Below, in pieces: positions 6,376 to 6,452 of a stretch of 6,452 nucleotides of DNA. The translations under genes and the position numbers were made by a program. The notes beneath the pieces were generated by a model that worked only from the letters and a program-made list of their open reading frames with translations, did no database searches and was not told the DNA's origin. Origin of the DNA: Pediococcus sp. (GTDB lineage: Bacteria > Bacillota > Bacilli > Lactobacillales > Lactobacillaceae); assembly GCA_022712335.1 (NCBI GenBank), contig JALAGR010000160.1, forward strand, positions 1 through 6,452. Direction: 5' to 3'. Within the stretch, counting starts at the first letter, position 1. Each line of letters opens with the position of its first letter.

Positions 6376-6400
6376 CTATCCTGAAATGAGAATAGTTGTT
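6371..6400. repeat. Inverted repeat between two promoters, possible operator
   Basis: AACAACTAT (6371-6379) and ATAGTTGTT (6392-6400) are perfect 9-base inverted arms around a 12-base centre. Two further pairs (6381-6382 with 6389-6390) can form inside. The left arm covers the -35 box of the pbuX promoter, and the right arm ends 10 bases before a rightward -35 box. No clean T-run follows either arm, so a protein-binding site is at least as likely as a terminator. Confidence 0.5.
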
Positions 6401-6410
6401 ATCGAAAAAA

Positions 6411-6439
6411 TTGGAGAAAGCAACAAACAGATTTATAAT
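6411..6439 (+). promoter_or_regulatory. Rightward promoter for a gene beyond the right edge
   Basis: TTGGAG (6411-6416) and a perfect TATAAT (6434-6439) are separated by exactly 17 bases. No start codon with a ribosome binding site appears in the last 13 bases, so the gene served must lie outside the window. If real, that gene is divergent from pbuX. Confidence 0.5.
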
Positions 6440-6452
6440 AGAAAAAAGATAA

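Overview
The window looks like ordinary core chromosome of a low-GC Gram-positive bacterium of the order Lactobacillales, probably family Lactobacillaceae. The grounds are the AT-rich sequence, strong GGAGG-type ribosome binding sites, a T-box leader, a purine riboswitch, and proteins that read like lactobacillar versions of their families. The genus cannot be fixed by eye. There is no insertion sequence, phage gene, CRISPR array, tRNA or rRNA. The interest lies in RNA-level regulation rather than in a new gene system.

Left part, rightward: a cardiolipin synthase gene (cls) runs in from the left edge and lacks only its first few codons. It is followed by a roughly 320-base leader holding a promoter and a complete T-box riboswitch: Stem I, the Stem IIA/B pseudoknot, the 7-base UGGUACC antiterminator bulge and an intrinsic terminator. 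The most likely specifier codon is UAC (tyrosine). The T-box controls an NhaC-family transporter, so that gene is probably switched on when tRNA-Tyr is uncharged and may move tyrosine, tyramine or a related compound.

Middle, leftward: a large hairpin terminator separates the transporter from a convergent two-gene unit, tag (3-methyladenine DNA glycosylase I) followed by a cytoplasmic two-domain SGNH/GDSL esterase. The terminator stem includes the last codons and stop of the esterase gene. A second terminator hairpin lies only 24 bases before the tag start codon, leaving no room for a promoter between them. tag must therefore be transcribed through a hairpin, either by read-through from the purine permease gene or from a weak promoter just past that gene's stop.

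Right part, leftward: a xanthine permease of the NCS2 family (pbuX) has a guanine-class purine riboswitch and terminator in its leader, with a recognisable extended -10 promoter. Excess guanine or hypoxanthine should cause early termination and shut off purine uptake. Upstream, an inverted repeat lies between this promoter and a good rightward promoter that presumably serves a gene beyond the right edge.
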